Shown here piece by piece: positions 44,057-52,820 of a DNA stretch of 64,000 nucleotides; the first letter of the stretch is position 1, and each line of letters opens with the position of its first letter. Origin of the DNA: JAATGI01 sp036510675 (GTDB lineage Bacteria; Pseudomonadota; Alphaproteobacteria; ATCC43930; CGMCC-115725); assembly GCA_036510675.1 (NCBI GenBank), contig DATCDN010000118.1, positions 1 to 64,000 of the forward strand, in the 5' to 3' direction. The notes below the pieces were generated by a model, which did no database searches, was not told the DNA's origin, and worked only from the letters and a program-made list of their open reading frames with translations. The position numbers and the translations under genes are program-made.

Positions 44057-45773
44057 CGCGACGCGGTCGGCCGTTTCATTGCTGGTATTGGCGTTGGCCG
44101 TACCGCTCGCCTGGGCCGCGCCTCCCGAAGATAGCCCGACCGGGGCGCCGCTGCGGCTGGTGCCGGAGCGGGCCGCGCCGGCGCAGCCCGCCGCCCCGGC
44201 GCCCGACACCAGCGCCAGCATCCGAGCGACGCCGCTCGGTCCCCTCGATCAGAGCTGGGCCGGCGCCCTGCCCAAGGACGAGCCGGCGCTGCCCGCCGAG
44301 ATGTGGCAAGGCACGCCGCGCGCCACGGTGCGGGCGCTGCTGCCGTTGTTGGGACCAGTCGAGTCGCCGGGGATTCGCGCGCTGGCCCGGCGATTGCTGC
44401 TCAGTGGCGCCACCGCGCCGGCCGGCGACGATCCCGCCGATGGGCCGAGCCTAGTGCTGTTGCGCGCGCAGGCGCTGGCGCGGCTTGGCACGATCGCGGG
44501 TGCCCGCCAAGTGCTTGATGCCGCGCCGGAGGCGGGGCGAACCGAGACGGCGTTGCGGCTGCGCATCGAGTTGGCCTTCGCCGGCAGCGATGTCACCGAT
44601 GGCTGCGCGCGGGTCGCCGTCGGCCTCGCCGACCATCGCAATGTCTGGTGGGACCAGGCGAATATCGCGTGCCAGCTTCTGGCGGGCGCCACCGACAAGG
44701 CGTCTCTGGCACTCGATCTGTTGCACGATAGCGGCGCGCCGGCCGATCCGACCTTCGATGCGCTGGTCGCGGCGGCGAGCGGCCAGGCGACGGCGTTGCC
44801 GCGCGATGCGACATTGTCGCCGCTGCGCGCCACGCTGTGGGCGGCGGGCAAGCGGCCGCTGCCCGATGCGCTCATCGCCACCGCCGACGCCCCGACGCTG
44901 GCGGCATTCGCTGGCAGCGATGGCGCGCCGGTTGCCAATCGCCTCGCCGTGGCGGAGCGCGCGGCGGCGCTGGGCGCCTGGGCGCCCGAGCGGCTGGCCG
45001 AACTTTATGGGAAAGCGGGCGGCTCGGACGCCGATCGCGCGGCGGCACTCGCCAACGCCAAGGCCGGCGACACGGCCACCGGCCGCGCCATGCTGTTTGC
45101 CCTTGCCCAGAAAGACGGCGATGCCGGCCCGCGGATTCAGGCATTGAGCCGCTTCCTCGACGCGGCGCGGCGGCACGGCTTCTATTTCGTCGCGGCGCGC
45201 CTGGCGTCACCGCTGATCCTCGCGCTCGGCCCTGGCGACGCGGCGAAGAGTGCGGCCGGAACCTTTATTCGCGCGCTGATCGCGGCGGGCCGGCCTCGGG
45301 ACATCGCGCCGTTTCTGCCGCTTGGCGAGCAGGGCGATATCGGTCCGCTCGCCGCCATCGTTCATCTTCTTGCGGGTGGCCATGCACGCCAAGACGGCCG
45401 GACGATGGGCGAGGCGCTGGCGGCGCTGACCCTGCGGCCCAGCGCGGCGACGCCGCGCCACATCGGCTGGTTCCTGACCCTCGCCACGGCGTTTGGCGGG
45501 CCGCTGCCGGCCCCCGACCTGGCGGCCCAGATCGCGCCCGGCCACGCCGCAAGCATGCCCAGCGCGGCGCTGTGGCTCGACCAGCAGCAGGCACAGGCCG
45601 GGCATCGGGTCGGCGAGACGGTGCTGACCAGCCTGGTGCTGGCGGCGCAAGACGGTCGCGTGACCGATGAGCCGCTGCTGTTGCGCCGCGCGATCGCCGG
45701 CCTGCGCGCGGTCGGGCTCGATCCCGAGGCGCGCGGGCTGGCGTTGGAAGCCGCGATCGCCGGCGGCCTCTGA
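44025..45773 (+). CDS. Large alanine-rich exported helical-repeat protein
   Basis: The 582-residue product has a signal peptide (SLLVLALAVPLAWA) and a proline/alanine linker, then a long run of helix pairs rich in A, L, G and P. The helical pairs look like a TPR/HEAT-like solenoid. I know no domain name; similar proteins have been labelled "antifreeze glycopeptide polyprotein", which is misleading. An early ATG overlapping the microprotein was chosen; internal TTGs are possible. It overlaps xerD by one base (TGATG). Confidence 0.72.
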   Translation: MRFPIRGCRNSATRSAVSLLVLALAVPLAWAAPPEDSPTGAPLRLVPERAAPAQPAAPAPDTSASIRATPLGPLDQSWAGALPKDEPALPAEMWQGTPRATVRALLPLLGPVESPGIRALARRLLLSGATAPAGDDPADGPSLVLLRAQALARLGTIAGARQVLDAAPEAGRTETALRLRIELAFAGSDVTDGCARVAVGLADHRNVWWDQANIACQLLAGATDKASLALDLLHDSGAPADPTFDALVAAASGQATALPRDATLSPLRATLWAAGKRPLPDALIATADAPTLAAFAGSDGAPVANRLAVAERAAALGAWAPERLAELYGKAGGSDADRAAALANAKAGDTATGRAMLFALAQKDGDAGPRIQALSRFLDAARRHGFYFVAARLASPLILALGPGDAAKSAAGTFIRALIAAGRPRDIAPFLPLGEQGDIGPLAAIVHLLAGGHARQDGRTMGEALAALTLRPSAATPRHIGWFLTLATAFGGPLPAPDLAAQIAPGHAASMPSAALWLDQQQAQAGHRVGETVLTSLVLAAQDGRVTDEPLLLRRAIAGLRAVGLDPEARGLALEAAIAGGL

Positions 45774-46696
45774 TGCGTGCCCGGAAGCCCCCCGGCCCAA
45801 CGCCGCGCCAGCTCGAGCAATTCCTCGAAATGCTGGCGGCGGAGCGCGGCGCCGCGCGCCTCACCATCGCCGCCTATCGCGCCGATCTGCTCGAGGCCGC
45901 GCGGCTGCTGGCGCCGCTCGCGCTGGACGCGGCGGGGAGCGACGATCTGCGCGCCTATCTGGCCCGGCTTGCGCATGCCGGCCTGGCGCCACGCAGCGCC
46001 GCGCGCAAGCTGTCCGCGCTGCGGCAATTCTATCGCTTCCTGGTGCTGGAGCGCGCCCGCGCCGACGATCCGACCGCCGTGCTGGACGCGCCGCGCCTCG
46101 GCCGGCCGCTGCCGAAGATCTTAAGTCAGGACGATGCCGCCGCGCTGCTGGCGGCGGCGCGGGTGCGGACGGGTGCCGAGGGGGCGCGGCTGGTATGCCT
46201 GTTGGAATTGCTCTATGGCTCCGGTCTGCGCGTATCGGAGCTGGTGGCATTGCCGCTCGCCGCCGTGCGTGGCGATCAACGGTTCCTGATCGTGCGCGGC
46301 AAGGGCGACAAGGAGCGGCTGGTGCCGCTGAGCCAGCCGGCGCGGGCGTCGCTCGATGCCTATCTGGCACTACGCGCCGCGTTTCTGAAGCCCAAGGCGG
46401 AATCGCGCTTCCTCTTTCCGTCGCGCGGTGGCACCGGCCATCTGACGCGCGAGCGTTGCGCGCAATTGCTGAAGCAACTCGCCCTTGAAGCGGGCCTCGA
46501 CCCCAAGCGCCTATCGCCGCATGTGCTGCGTCACGCCTTCGCCAGCCATCTGCTAGAGGGCGGCGCCGATCTGCGCAGCGTCCAGGAAATGCTGGGCCAC
46601 GCCGATATCGCGACGACGCAAATCTACACGCACGTCATGGGCGACCGCCTGCAACGCCTGGTGGCGACGCATCATCCGTTGGCGCGGAAGAAGTAG
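45773..46696 (+). CDS. xerD: Tyrosine recombinase XerD
   Basis: XerD with XerC resolves chromosome dimers at dif. In the 307-residue product the N-terminal SAM-like domain ends near residue 105. The catalytic set is complete: R153 (GSGLRVSELVAL), K177 (VRGKGDKERL), H250/R253 (LSPHVLRHAFASH), H276 (EMLGHADIATTQ) and Y285 (QIYTHVMGDRL). The gene follows the exported repeat protein with a one-base overlap and converges on DUF2165. No dif site was identified in the window. Confidence 0.95.
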   Translation: MRARKPPGPTPRQLEQFLEMLAAERGAARLTIAAYRADLLEAARLLAPLALDAAGSDDLRAYLARLAHAGLAPRSAARKLSALRQFYRFLVLERARADDPTAVLDAPRLGRPLPKILSQDDAAALLAAARVRTGAEGARLVCLLELLYGSGLRVSELVALPLAAVRGDQRFLIVRGKGDKERLVPLSQPARASLDAYLALRAAFLKPKAESRFLFPSRGGTGHLTRERCAQLLKQLALEAGLDPKRLSPHVLRHAFASHLLEGGADLRSVQEMLGHADIATTQIYTHVMGDRLQRLVATHHPLARKK

Positions 46697-46701
46697 GGAA
46701 A

Positions 46702-47202
46702 TTATGTCCCGATGTCGCGATCTTGCTGATTGACGAAAATGGCGACCGCCAACACGGTCAGGTAGAAGCGGAACGCGGCTTCCTGCCCGTTCCAGATTTT
46801 CGATTGCCACATCGCGAACCATTCGCCGCCGACCACCATGAAGCCGAGGAACCACAGCAAGAAGGCGAGACCGGCGCCGATGACGACGAACCGCTTGGCG
46901 CGCTGGAACAGCGGCGCCGGCGCCCGCAATCGGCGCAGCAATTGGACCGCGCCGATCGCGAAGGCGATGCCGGTCAATCCCTCGGCCAAAATGATCAGCG
47001 CATAGGCGGCATGCCACACGGCCGGCGAGAGGATGGCGCGATAGCGCAGCGCGTTATCCGGGAACACGGTGTCCATCGACAGAACATGGCGCACGAAGGC
47101 GAAGTTGGCGCCATAGTCGGCGAGATTGTCGAACGCCACCAGCAGCGCGAACACGGCAAGGCAGGCGCTCATCATTGCTTTTACCACGCGCTGCTCGATC
47201 AT
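46702..47202 (-). CDS. DUF2165 small integral membrane protein
   Basis: The 166-residue product has about four membrane helices (about residues 9-28, 65-85, 105-125 and 145-160). Typical DUF2165 blocks are VAFDNLADYGANFAFVRHVL, FPDNALRYRAILSPAVWHAA, and LGFMVVGGEWFAMWQSKIWN. The function is unknown. Its stop lies five bases from the xerD stop, leaving no room for a terminator. Confidence 0.85.
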   Translation of the reverse strand: MIEQRVVKAMMSACLAVFALLVAFDNLADYGANFAFVRHVLSMDTVFPDNALRYRAILSPAVWHAAYALIILAEGLTGIAFAIGAVQLLRRLRAPAPLFQRAKRFVVIGAGLAFLLWFLGFMVVGGEWFAMWQSKIWNGQEAAFRFYLTVLAVAIFVNQQDRDIGT

Positions 47203-47285
47203 CGATCCCTCCCAAACCGGGGCGATGCCGTCAAGCGGTTGTCCCCAATCGGCCCCAGGGCTAAGTATATAGAGGAGGCGCCATC

Positions 47286-48248
47286 ATGAGCTTTAGAGAA
47301 ATCACCGAGGCCACGCCGCGCCTCAATCGCAGCGAATTGGCGGTGCCGGCCAGCGAGCCGCGCTTTTTCGAGAAGGCGGCGCGCGGTGCCGCCGACATCG
47401 TGTTTCTCGACCTCGAAGATGCGGTGGCGCCCGACCACAAGGATGCGGCGCGCAAGAACGCCATTCAGGCGCTGCACGATATCGATTGGAGCGGCAAGAC
47501 CATCTCGGTGCGCATCAACGGCCTCGATACCAAGTTCATGTATCGCGATGTCGTCGATGTGGTGGAACAGGCGGGCCATAAGCTCGATCTGATCATGATC
47601 CCCAAGGTCGGCACCGCCGCCGATGTCTACGCGCTCGACATGCTGGTGACGCAGATCGAGCGGGCGAAGAACATCACCCGGCGCATCGGCTTCGAGCTGA
47701 TCATCGAAACCGCGCTGGGCATGCAGAACATCGGCGCCATCGCGGCGGCGTCGCGGCGCACCGAATCGCTGCATTTCGGCGTCGCCGACTATTCCGCCTC
47801 GATCCGCGCGCGAACCACCAATATCGGCGGCGCCAATCCGGATTATGCGGTACTGACCGAGGGCGGTGAGACCCATTGGGGCGACCCCTGGCACTACGCG
47901 CTGTCGCGTCTGGCGGTGGCGGCGCGCGCCAATGGCTTGCGGCCGATCGACGGGCCGTTCGGCGATTTCTCCGATGCCGCGGGCTATCGCGCGGCGGCAC
48001 GGCGGGCGGGCGCGCTGGGCCTTGAAGGCAAATGGGCGATCCACCCGTCGCAGGTCGCGCTGGCCAATGAGCAATTCACGCCGTCGGAGAAGGAACTCGA
48101 CCGCGCGCGGCGCATCGTCACGGCGATGGACGAGGCGAAGGCGGCGGGGCAGGGCGCCGTGTCGCTCGATGGCAGGCTGATCGATCTCGCCTCGATCCGG
48201 CAGGCCGAGGCGCTGCTAAAGAAAGCCGCCGCCGTCGCGGCCCACTGA
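47286..48248 (+). CDS. HpcH/HpaI-aldolase family CoA lyase, Mcl1-like
   Basis: The 320-residue product has the CitE/malyl-CoA lyase fold. Signatures are ADIVFLDLEDAVAPDHKD (metal/substrate acid), VRINGLDTKFMYRDVVDVVE, LIMIPKVGTAADVYALD, and the metal-binding E in FELIIETALGMQNI. Late blocks WGDPWHYALSRLAVAAR and KWAIHPSQVALANEQFTPSE match Rhodobacter Mcl1 (L-malyl-/beta-methylmalyl-CoA lyase) closely. Exact substrate is not proved. It sits 11 bases before accA, so a shared carbon-flux role is plausible. Confidence 0.85.
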   Translation: MSFREITEATPRLNRSELAVPASEPRFFEKAARGAADIVFLDLEDAVAPDHKDAARKNAIQALHDIDWSGKTISVRINGLDTKFMYRDVVDVVEQAGHKLDLIMIPKVGTAADVYALDMLVTQIERAKNITRRIGFELIIETALGMQNIGAIAAASRRTESLHFGVADYSASIRARTTNIGGANPDYAVLTEGGETHWGDPWHYALSRLAVAARANGLRPIDGPFGDFSDAAGYRAAARRAGALGLEGKWAIHPSQVALANEQFTPSEKELDRARRIVTAMDEAKAAGQGAVSLDGRLIDLASIRQAEALLKKAAAVAAH

Positions 48249-48259
48249 CGCGGCATTCG

Positions 48260-49213
48260 ATGCGCCATTATCTCGATTTCGAAAAGCCGATCGCGGAACT
48301 CGAAGACAAGATCGAGGAGCTGCGCCATCTCTCCAACTCGGCCGAGCTCAACATCGCCGACGAGGTGGCGCGTCTCGAAACCAAGCTCGACCGCCAGCTC
48401 CACCAAATCTATGCGCGTCTCACACCGTGGCAAAAGGTACAGATCGCGCGGCACCCCGACCGGCCGCACGGTCTCGATTTCATCAACGGGCTGATCACCG
48501 ATTTCACGCCGCTGGCGGGCGATCGCGCTTTCGCCGAGGATCGCGCCATTGTCGGCGGCATCGGCCGTTTTCGCGATCAGAGCGTGATGGTGATCGCGCA
48601 TGAAAAGGGCGCCGATACCGAGGCGCGCATGCGCCACAATTTCGGCATGGCACGGCCCGAGGGCTATCGCAAGGCGCGGCGCCTGATGGAGCTGGCGGAT
48701 CATTTCCGCCTGCCGGTTCTCACCTTCGTCGATACCGCCGGCGCCTATCCCGGCATCGACGCCGAGGAGCGCGGCCAGGCGGAGGCAATCGCGCGCGCCA
48801 TCGAGACCTGCTTGCGGATCGAGGTGCCGCTGATCGCCACCATCATCGGCGAGGGCGGGTCGGGCGGCGCCATCGCGCTCGCCGCCGGCAATCGCGTGCT
48901 GATGCTGGAGCACGCGGTCTATTCGGTGATCTCGCCCGAGGGCTGCGCCAGCATCCTGTGGCGGCTCGGCGACAAGGCGCAGGACGCGGCCGAGGCGCTG
49001 AAACTGACGGCGCAGGATCTGACCAAGCTGGGCGTCGTCGACACGGTGGTGGCGGAACCGGCGGGCGGCGGCCATCGCGCGCCCCAGCAAACGATCGCGG
49101 CAATGGGCGACGCGATCCACGAGGCGCTGCGGCCGCTGACCTTGCTCGATGGTCCGACGTTGCGGGCACAGCGCCGCGAGAGATTCCTCGCCATCGGCGG
49201 CAAGGGTTTGTAG
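48260..49213 (+). CDS. accA: Acetyl-CoA carboxylase carboxyltransferase subunit alpha
   Basis: AccA pairs with AccD to transfer carboxyl from biotin to acetyl-CoA for fatty-acid synthesis. The 317-residue product has the N-terminal helical segment LDFEKPIAELEDKIEELRHL, then ARHPDRPHGLDFINGLITDF. Crotonase-fold motifs VDTAGAYPGIDAEERGQAEA, GEGGSGGAIALAAGNRVLML and SPEGCASILWR follow. Length is normal. A divergent-strand terminator hairpin follows its stop. Confidence 0.97.
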   Translation: MRHYLDFEKPIAELEDKIEELRHLSNSAELNIADEVARLETKLDRQLHQIYARLTPWQKVQIARHPDRPHGLDFINGLITDFTPLAGDRAFAEDRAIVGGIGRFRDQSVMVIAHEKGADTEARMRHNFGMARPEGYRKARRLMELADHFRLPVLTFVDTAGAYPGIDAEERGQAEAIARAIETCLRIEVPLIATIIGEGGSGGAIALAAGNRVLMLEHAVYSVISPEGCASILWRLGDKAQDAAEALKLTAQDLTKLGVVDTVVAEPAGGGHRAPQQTIAAMGDAIHEALRPLTLLDGPTLRAQRRERFLAIGGKGL

Positions 49214-49227
49214 CCCGGATAAAAAAA

Positions 49228-49248
49228 GGCCCGCCAATTTGGCGGGCC
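49228..49248 (-). terminator. Rho-independent terminator of the binding-protein gene
   Basis: Stem GGCCCGCC/GGCGGGCC (49228-49235/49241-49248) with a 5-base loop. On the minus strand it is followed by seven Ts, so it terminates the binding-protein transcript arriving from the right. It also lies 14 bases past the accA stop and may serve both genes. Confidence 0.85.
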
Positions 49249-49279
49249 CCATACGAACATGGAAGATCGGAGAGAAGGC

Positions 49280-50467
49280 TCAGCTTCCGGCGGCGCCGGA
49301 GATCACGGCGCCGAAGCGCACCCAGGTCTTGCCGTCGAATTTGGAGAGCTGCATCTGCTTGATCGGATGAAAATCCGTCGGGCTGGTGGTGACCTTGATG
49401 CCCGGCAGCAGCATCGGCGGCGTGTAGTTGAGATTGGCCGCCTGTTTCATGATGTTCTCGCGGCTCAAATTCTTGCCGCATTGCTTCAGCACCTGAACCA
49501 TGACATGGGCGAGACCATAGCCATAGACGGCGTTGACGTCGATCGGATCGGCCGACGGGTCCCATTTCTTCACCCAAACCCGCCATTCCTTCATGTCGGC
49601 GTCGTTCTTGAAGGACGGATCGGTCGGGTCCTTGCCATAGCTGCCGGTGATGATGCCGATGCCGTTCTCCACGCCCGCCGGCTTCATCACCGAGGAGACG
49701 GAGATTGAGACGTTGGTCAAGAAGAACAGCGGCTTCCAGGCGAGCTGTGCGACCTTGCGGATCGATTGCGCCGCGAATTTCGGAATCGCCGCGACCACCA
49801 GTGTGTCGGCGCCCGAACCCTTGAGGGACACGATCTGCGAATCCACGGTCGGCTCGGTGGTTTCGTAGGTCTGCGTCGCGACCAGCATCGACGCCTTGCT
49901 GCCGAGACCCTCCTTGAGACCGGTCAGATAGTCCTTACCGAAATCGTCGTTCTGATAGAGCAGCGCGATCTTGGCGTTCGGCTTGTTCTGAAGAATGTAC
50001 TTGGCGTAGATGCGGGCCTCGACCTGATAAGAGGGCTGATAGCCGATGGTCCAGGGATAATGCTTGGGATCGGCCCATTTGTCGGCGCCGGTCGCGACGA
50101 ACAATTGCGGAATCTTGGCGTTGTTCAGATATTTCCGAATCGCGGTGTTCTGCGGCGTGCCCAGCGTGTTGAAAAAGAACAGCACATGATGGCTTTCGGC
50201 GAGGTTACGGACCTGCTCCACCGTCCTCACCGGGACATAGCCGTCATCCAGAGAAATCAGATTGATCTTGCGGCCGTTGACGCCGCCCTGATCGTTGATC
50301 ATCTGGAAATAGGCGGCCTCGGTCTTGCCGATCGTCGCATAGGCGGAGGCCGGGCCGCTATAGGGCATGGTCTGGCCGATTTTGATGTCTTCGGCCGACG
50401 CTGGAAGCGCGGCCGCCACCGCGAGGCCCGCCATCGCCAGCCCCGCAAGTACCTGGTGTCTCACCAT
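49280..50467 (-). CDS. Branched-chain-amino-acid-type ABC substrate-binding protein (copy 1)
   Basis: The 395-residue product has a signal peptide ending ALPASA near residue 25. A type I periplasmic-binding fold follows: IKIGQTMPYSGPASAYATIG at the start of the mature part, INDQGGVNGRKINLISLDDG, and FVATGADKWADPKHYPWTIG. It binds an amino acid or related small molecule for an ABC importer of the LivJ class. No permease or ATPase genes are in the window. A paralogue lies just upstream on the same strand. The ribosome site is GGGAG. Confidence 0.93.
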   Translation of the reverse strand: MVRHQVLAGLAMAGLAVAAALPASAEDIKIGQTMPYSGPASAYATIGKTEAAYFQMINDQGGVNGRKINLISLDDGYVPVRTVEQVRNLAESHHVLFFFNTLGTPQNTAIRKYLNNAKIPQLFVATGADKWADPKHYPWTIGYQPSYQVEARIYAKYILQNKPNAKIALLYQNDDFGKDYLTGLKEGLGSKASMLVATQTYETTEPTVDSQIVSLKGSGADTLVVAAIPKFAAQSIRKVAQLAWKPLFFLTNVSISVSSVMKPAGVENGIGIITGSYGKDPTDPSFKNDADMKEWRVWVKKWDPSADPIDVNAVYGYGLAHVMVQVLKQCGKNLSRENIMKQAANLNYTPPMLLPGIKVTTSPTDFHPIKQMQLSKFDGKTWVRFGAVISGAAGS

Positions 50468-50568
50468 TCATTATCTCCCTATACGGTCCGGTGAAATCCG
50501 GACCTGTGCCATCGTTTCGCCACGCGAAGATCGCGTCAAATCACGGACGCGTCAACCTTTGGGTGTAT

Positions 50569-51897
50569 TCAGCCGCCCGAGACGATGCCGCCGAAGCGCT
50601 GCCACGTGGTGCCGTTGAAGCGGCCGAGCTGCATATCCTTGATGACCCGGTAATCGCTGGGGCTGGTCTCGATCTTCACGCCGGGCAGCAGCATCGGCAA
50701 TTGCACATGAAGATTGGTCGCCTGCTTCATCACGTTGGCGCGGCTGAGATCGTCGCCGCATTGCTTCAGCACCGCGATCATCGTCTGCGCCACCGCGTAG
50801 CCATAGACACTGAGCCCGTCCTCGGGCTTGCCGGCGGGGTCGTATTTCTTCATGAAGGCCAGATAGTCGGTGAGGCCGGCATCGTTCTTCCACGCCGGGT
50901 CGGTCGGGTCCTTCTGATAGATCGCGGCTATCAGGCCCTTCGCCTTCTCGAATCCGGCGGGCCGCAGCACTTGGTCGATCGAGGTCGAGACCGAGTTGAC
51001 GATGTGCAGGGGATGCCAGCCGAGGTCCCACGCCTTGCGGATCGCCATCGCGGTGAATTTCGGCTGTGAAATATCGACCAGAATGTCGGCGCCCGACGCT
51101 TGCAGGAACACCATCTGGGAATCGATGGTCGGATCGGTCGGGGCATAAGTCTGTAGCCCGACGAACATCTTGTCGGCCTTGGCGCCCAAAATGTCGCGGA
51201 TGCCATTGAGATAATCGTGCCCGTAATCATCGTCCTGATAGAGCGCGCCGATCTTGCCGTTCGGCTTGGCCTCCTGGATGTAGTGGCCATAGACCCGCCC
51301 CTCGGTGCGATAGGCCGGCTGCCAGCCGATGGTCCAGGGGAAATGTTTCGGATCGGCCCAGCGCGTCGCGCCCGAGCCGACGAAGATCTGGGGAATGCCC
51401 TTCTGATTGAGATATTTCTGCACCGCCAGCGAGGTCGGCGTGCCGACGCTGTCGAATATCGCCAGCACGTTTTCCTGCTCGACCAGCTTGCGCGTCTGCT
51501 CGACCGTCTTGGCGGGATTGAAGCCGTCATCCCAGCTCAGGAAATCGATCTTGCGGCCATTGATGCCGCCGTGATCGTTGATCATGGTGAAATAGGCGGC
51601 GCTGGCCTTGCCGATGGTCGAATAGGCCGAACCGAAACCGCTATAGGGCTGGGTCTGGCCAATCTTGATGCTGGTGTCGGTGACGCCGGGTCCGTATTTC
51701 TTTTCAGCGAGCGCGGGCTGGGCGGCGAGGAGGGCGGCAAGCAACAGCGCGCATGACCAAAGTGCGCCCCTCGACAGGCGCTTCGCGCCAGTTCGGGGTG
51801 AGGATTTTATTTTGGATGGCAAAAAGAAATGTGCCTCATCCCGAGCGCTCGCGTCGCGAGCCGTCGAGGGACGCACCGTGAATTTCCCATCGAACAT
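50569..51897 (-). CDS. Branched-chain-type ABC substrate-binding protein (copy 2) with repeat-derived N-terminus
   Basis: A strong GGGGAGGAAATA site precedes the ATG. The 442-residue product begins with about 45 residues encoded largely by two palindromic elements, before the true signal-peptide core (LWSCALLLAALLAAQPALA). The mature part parallels copy 1: IKIGQTQPYSGFGSAYSTIG, MINDHGGINGRKIDFLSWDD, FVGSGATRWADPKHFPWTIG. It is expected to bind an amino acid-like ligand in the periplasm. Whether the extended N-terminus still permits export is unclear. Confidence 0.9.
   Translation of the reverse strand: MFDGKFTVRPSTARDASARDEAHFFLPSKIKSSPRTGAKRLSRGALWSCALLLAALLAAQPALAEKKYGPGVTDTSIKIGQTQPYSGFGSAYSTIGKASAAYFTMINDHGGINGRKIDFLSWDDGFNPAKTVEQTRKLVEQENVLAIFDSVGTPTSLAVQKYLNQKGIPQIFVGSGATRWADPKHFPWTIGWQPAYRTEGRVYGHYIQEAKPNGKIGALYQDDDYGHDYLNGIRDILGAKADKMFVGLQTYAPTDPTIDSQMVFLQASGADILVDISQPKFTAMAIRKAWDLGWHPLHIVNSVSTSIDQVLRPAGFEKAKGLIAAIYQKDPTDPAWKNDAGLTDYLAFMKKYDPAGKPEDGLSVYGYAVAQTMIAVLKQCGDDLSRANVMKQATNLHVQLPMLLPGVKIETSPSDYRVIKDMQLGRFNGTTWQRFGGIVSGG
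51762..51803. repeat. Palindromic element inside the copy-2 gene (left)
   Basis: GTGCGCCCCTCGACA...TTCGGGGTGAGG with central hairpin GGCGC/GCGCC lies inside the binding-protein reading frame. It is an inverted relative of the element about 30 bases to its right. Both belong to the repeat type with ends resembling GGTGCGTCC and GATGAGG. Confidence 0.7.
51834..51877. repeat. Palindromic element inside the copy-2 gene (right)
   Basis: CCTCATCCCGAGC...GTCGAGGGACGCACC has the perfect hairpin GCTCGCG/CGCGAGC (51847-51853/51855-51861) with a single-base loop. It opens about 20 bases after the copy-2 start codon and keeps the frame open. With the left element it forms an inverted pair around an AT-rich 30-base core. 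Confidence 0.75.
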
Positions 51898-51982
51898 TAT
51901 TTCCTCCCCGAATCGTCGGCCGATCATTTCTCCCCAATAATTTCTCTTTGTCGCGCCAGCGTCAAACGCGCAGTGTGCGGCG

Positions 51983-52750
51983 ATGCTCAGCGCCGCGCGG
52001 AAAGCCGAATTCGCCGAGCGCGGTTTTATCGTGCTGCGCGGCGCCGTGCCCGCCGCGCTGGTCGCGGCGGCGCGCGACAAGATCGACCGCTCGCTCGCCG
52101 CCGACGCCAGCATCGGCCGCAATCGCTGGTTCGCCGATAACAGTTTCTGCCCCGATCTGGTGCGCGATCCGACGATCGTTGCGCTGCTGCGCGGCACCAG
52201 TTTGCTCAGCGCGGTCGAGGAATTATTCGGCGCTCCGGACAGCGCCCGCGTTAACGACAGCGCGCAGATCGCGCTGCGCTTTCCCGATATGCGCGCCGAA
52301 CCGGGGCATGGGGGGCCGCATATCGACGGATTTCCCGCCGGCACCAACCAGGTGGCACCGGGCGAGGTGTGGCGCCAGACCGCGCTGGTCGGGGTTTATC
52401 TCTCGGCGGCGGCGGCGGAGATGGGCAATTTCGTCGTGTGGCCCGGCTCGCCGCGCCGCATCGCCGCCTTCATGCGGGATCGCGACGCGCCGGTCTTTCT
52501 GCGCGCGCAGGGCGCCGAGGCGCTGCTGGCCGCCGCGATGAGCATCGATCTCGGCGCGCCCGAGCCGCTGATCGTCGCGCCCGGCGATGCCGTAATCGCG
52601 CATCACCTCCTCGCGCACAGCGTCGCGTGGAATCTGTCGCTGCGGCTGCGCTACGCGGTTTATTTCCGCGTTCTCCACCGCGACGACCAGCCGCGCGACC
52701 CGGCGCCGCTGATGGACGAGCGGCGCTTTTTCGCCGGCGCCTTCGGCTGA
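51983..52750 (+). CDS. Phytanoyl-CoA dioxygenase (PhyH) family oxygenase
   Basis: This is a 255-residue Fe(II)/2-oxoglutarate dioxygenase. The iron motif is H113 and D115 in GGPHIDGFPAG. The distal H lies in DAVIAHHLLAHSVAWN, followed by an arginine for 2-oxoglutarate in LSLRLRYAVYFRV. Family members hydroxylate lipids or secondary metabolites. It is divergent from the copy-2 binding protein and followed by an esterase gene; their relation is unclear. The substrate is unknown. Confidence 0.85.
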   Translation: MLSAARKAEFAERGFIVLRGAVPAALVAAARDKIDRSLAADASIGRNRWFADNSFCPDLVRDPTIVALLRGTSLLSAVEELFGAPDSARVNDSAQIALRFPDMRAEPGHGGPHIDGFPAGTNQVAPGEVWRQTALVGVYLSAAAAEMGNFVVWPGSPRRIAAFMRDRDAPVFLRAQGAEALLAAAMSIDLGAPEPLIVAPGDAVIAHHLLAHSVAWNLSLRLRYAVYFRVLHRDDQPRDPAPLMDERRFFAGAFG

Positions 52751-52820
52751 CTCGCACGCAATCGCGTGTGATTGCCAAGCGGCGCGAATCGCCGCTACGG
52801 TCGCGCCAGCCGAGGGATTC

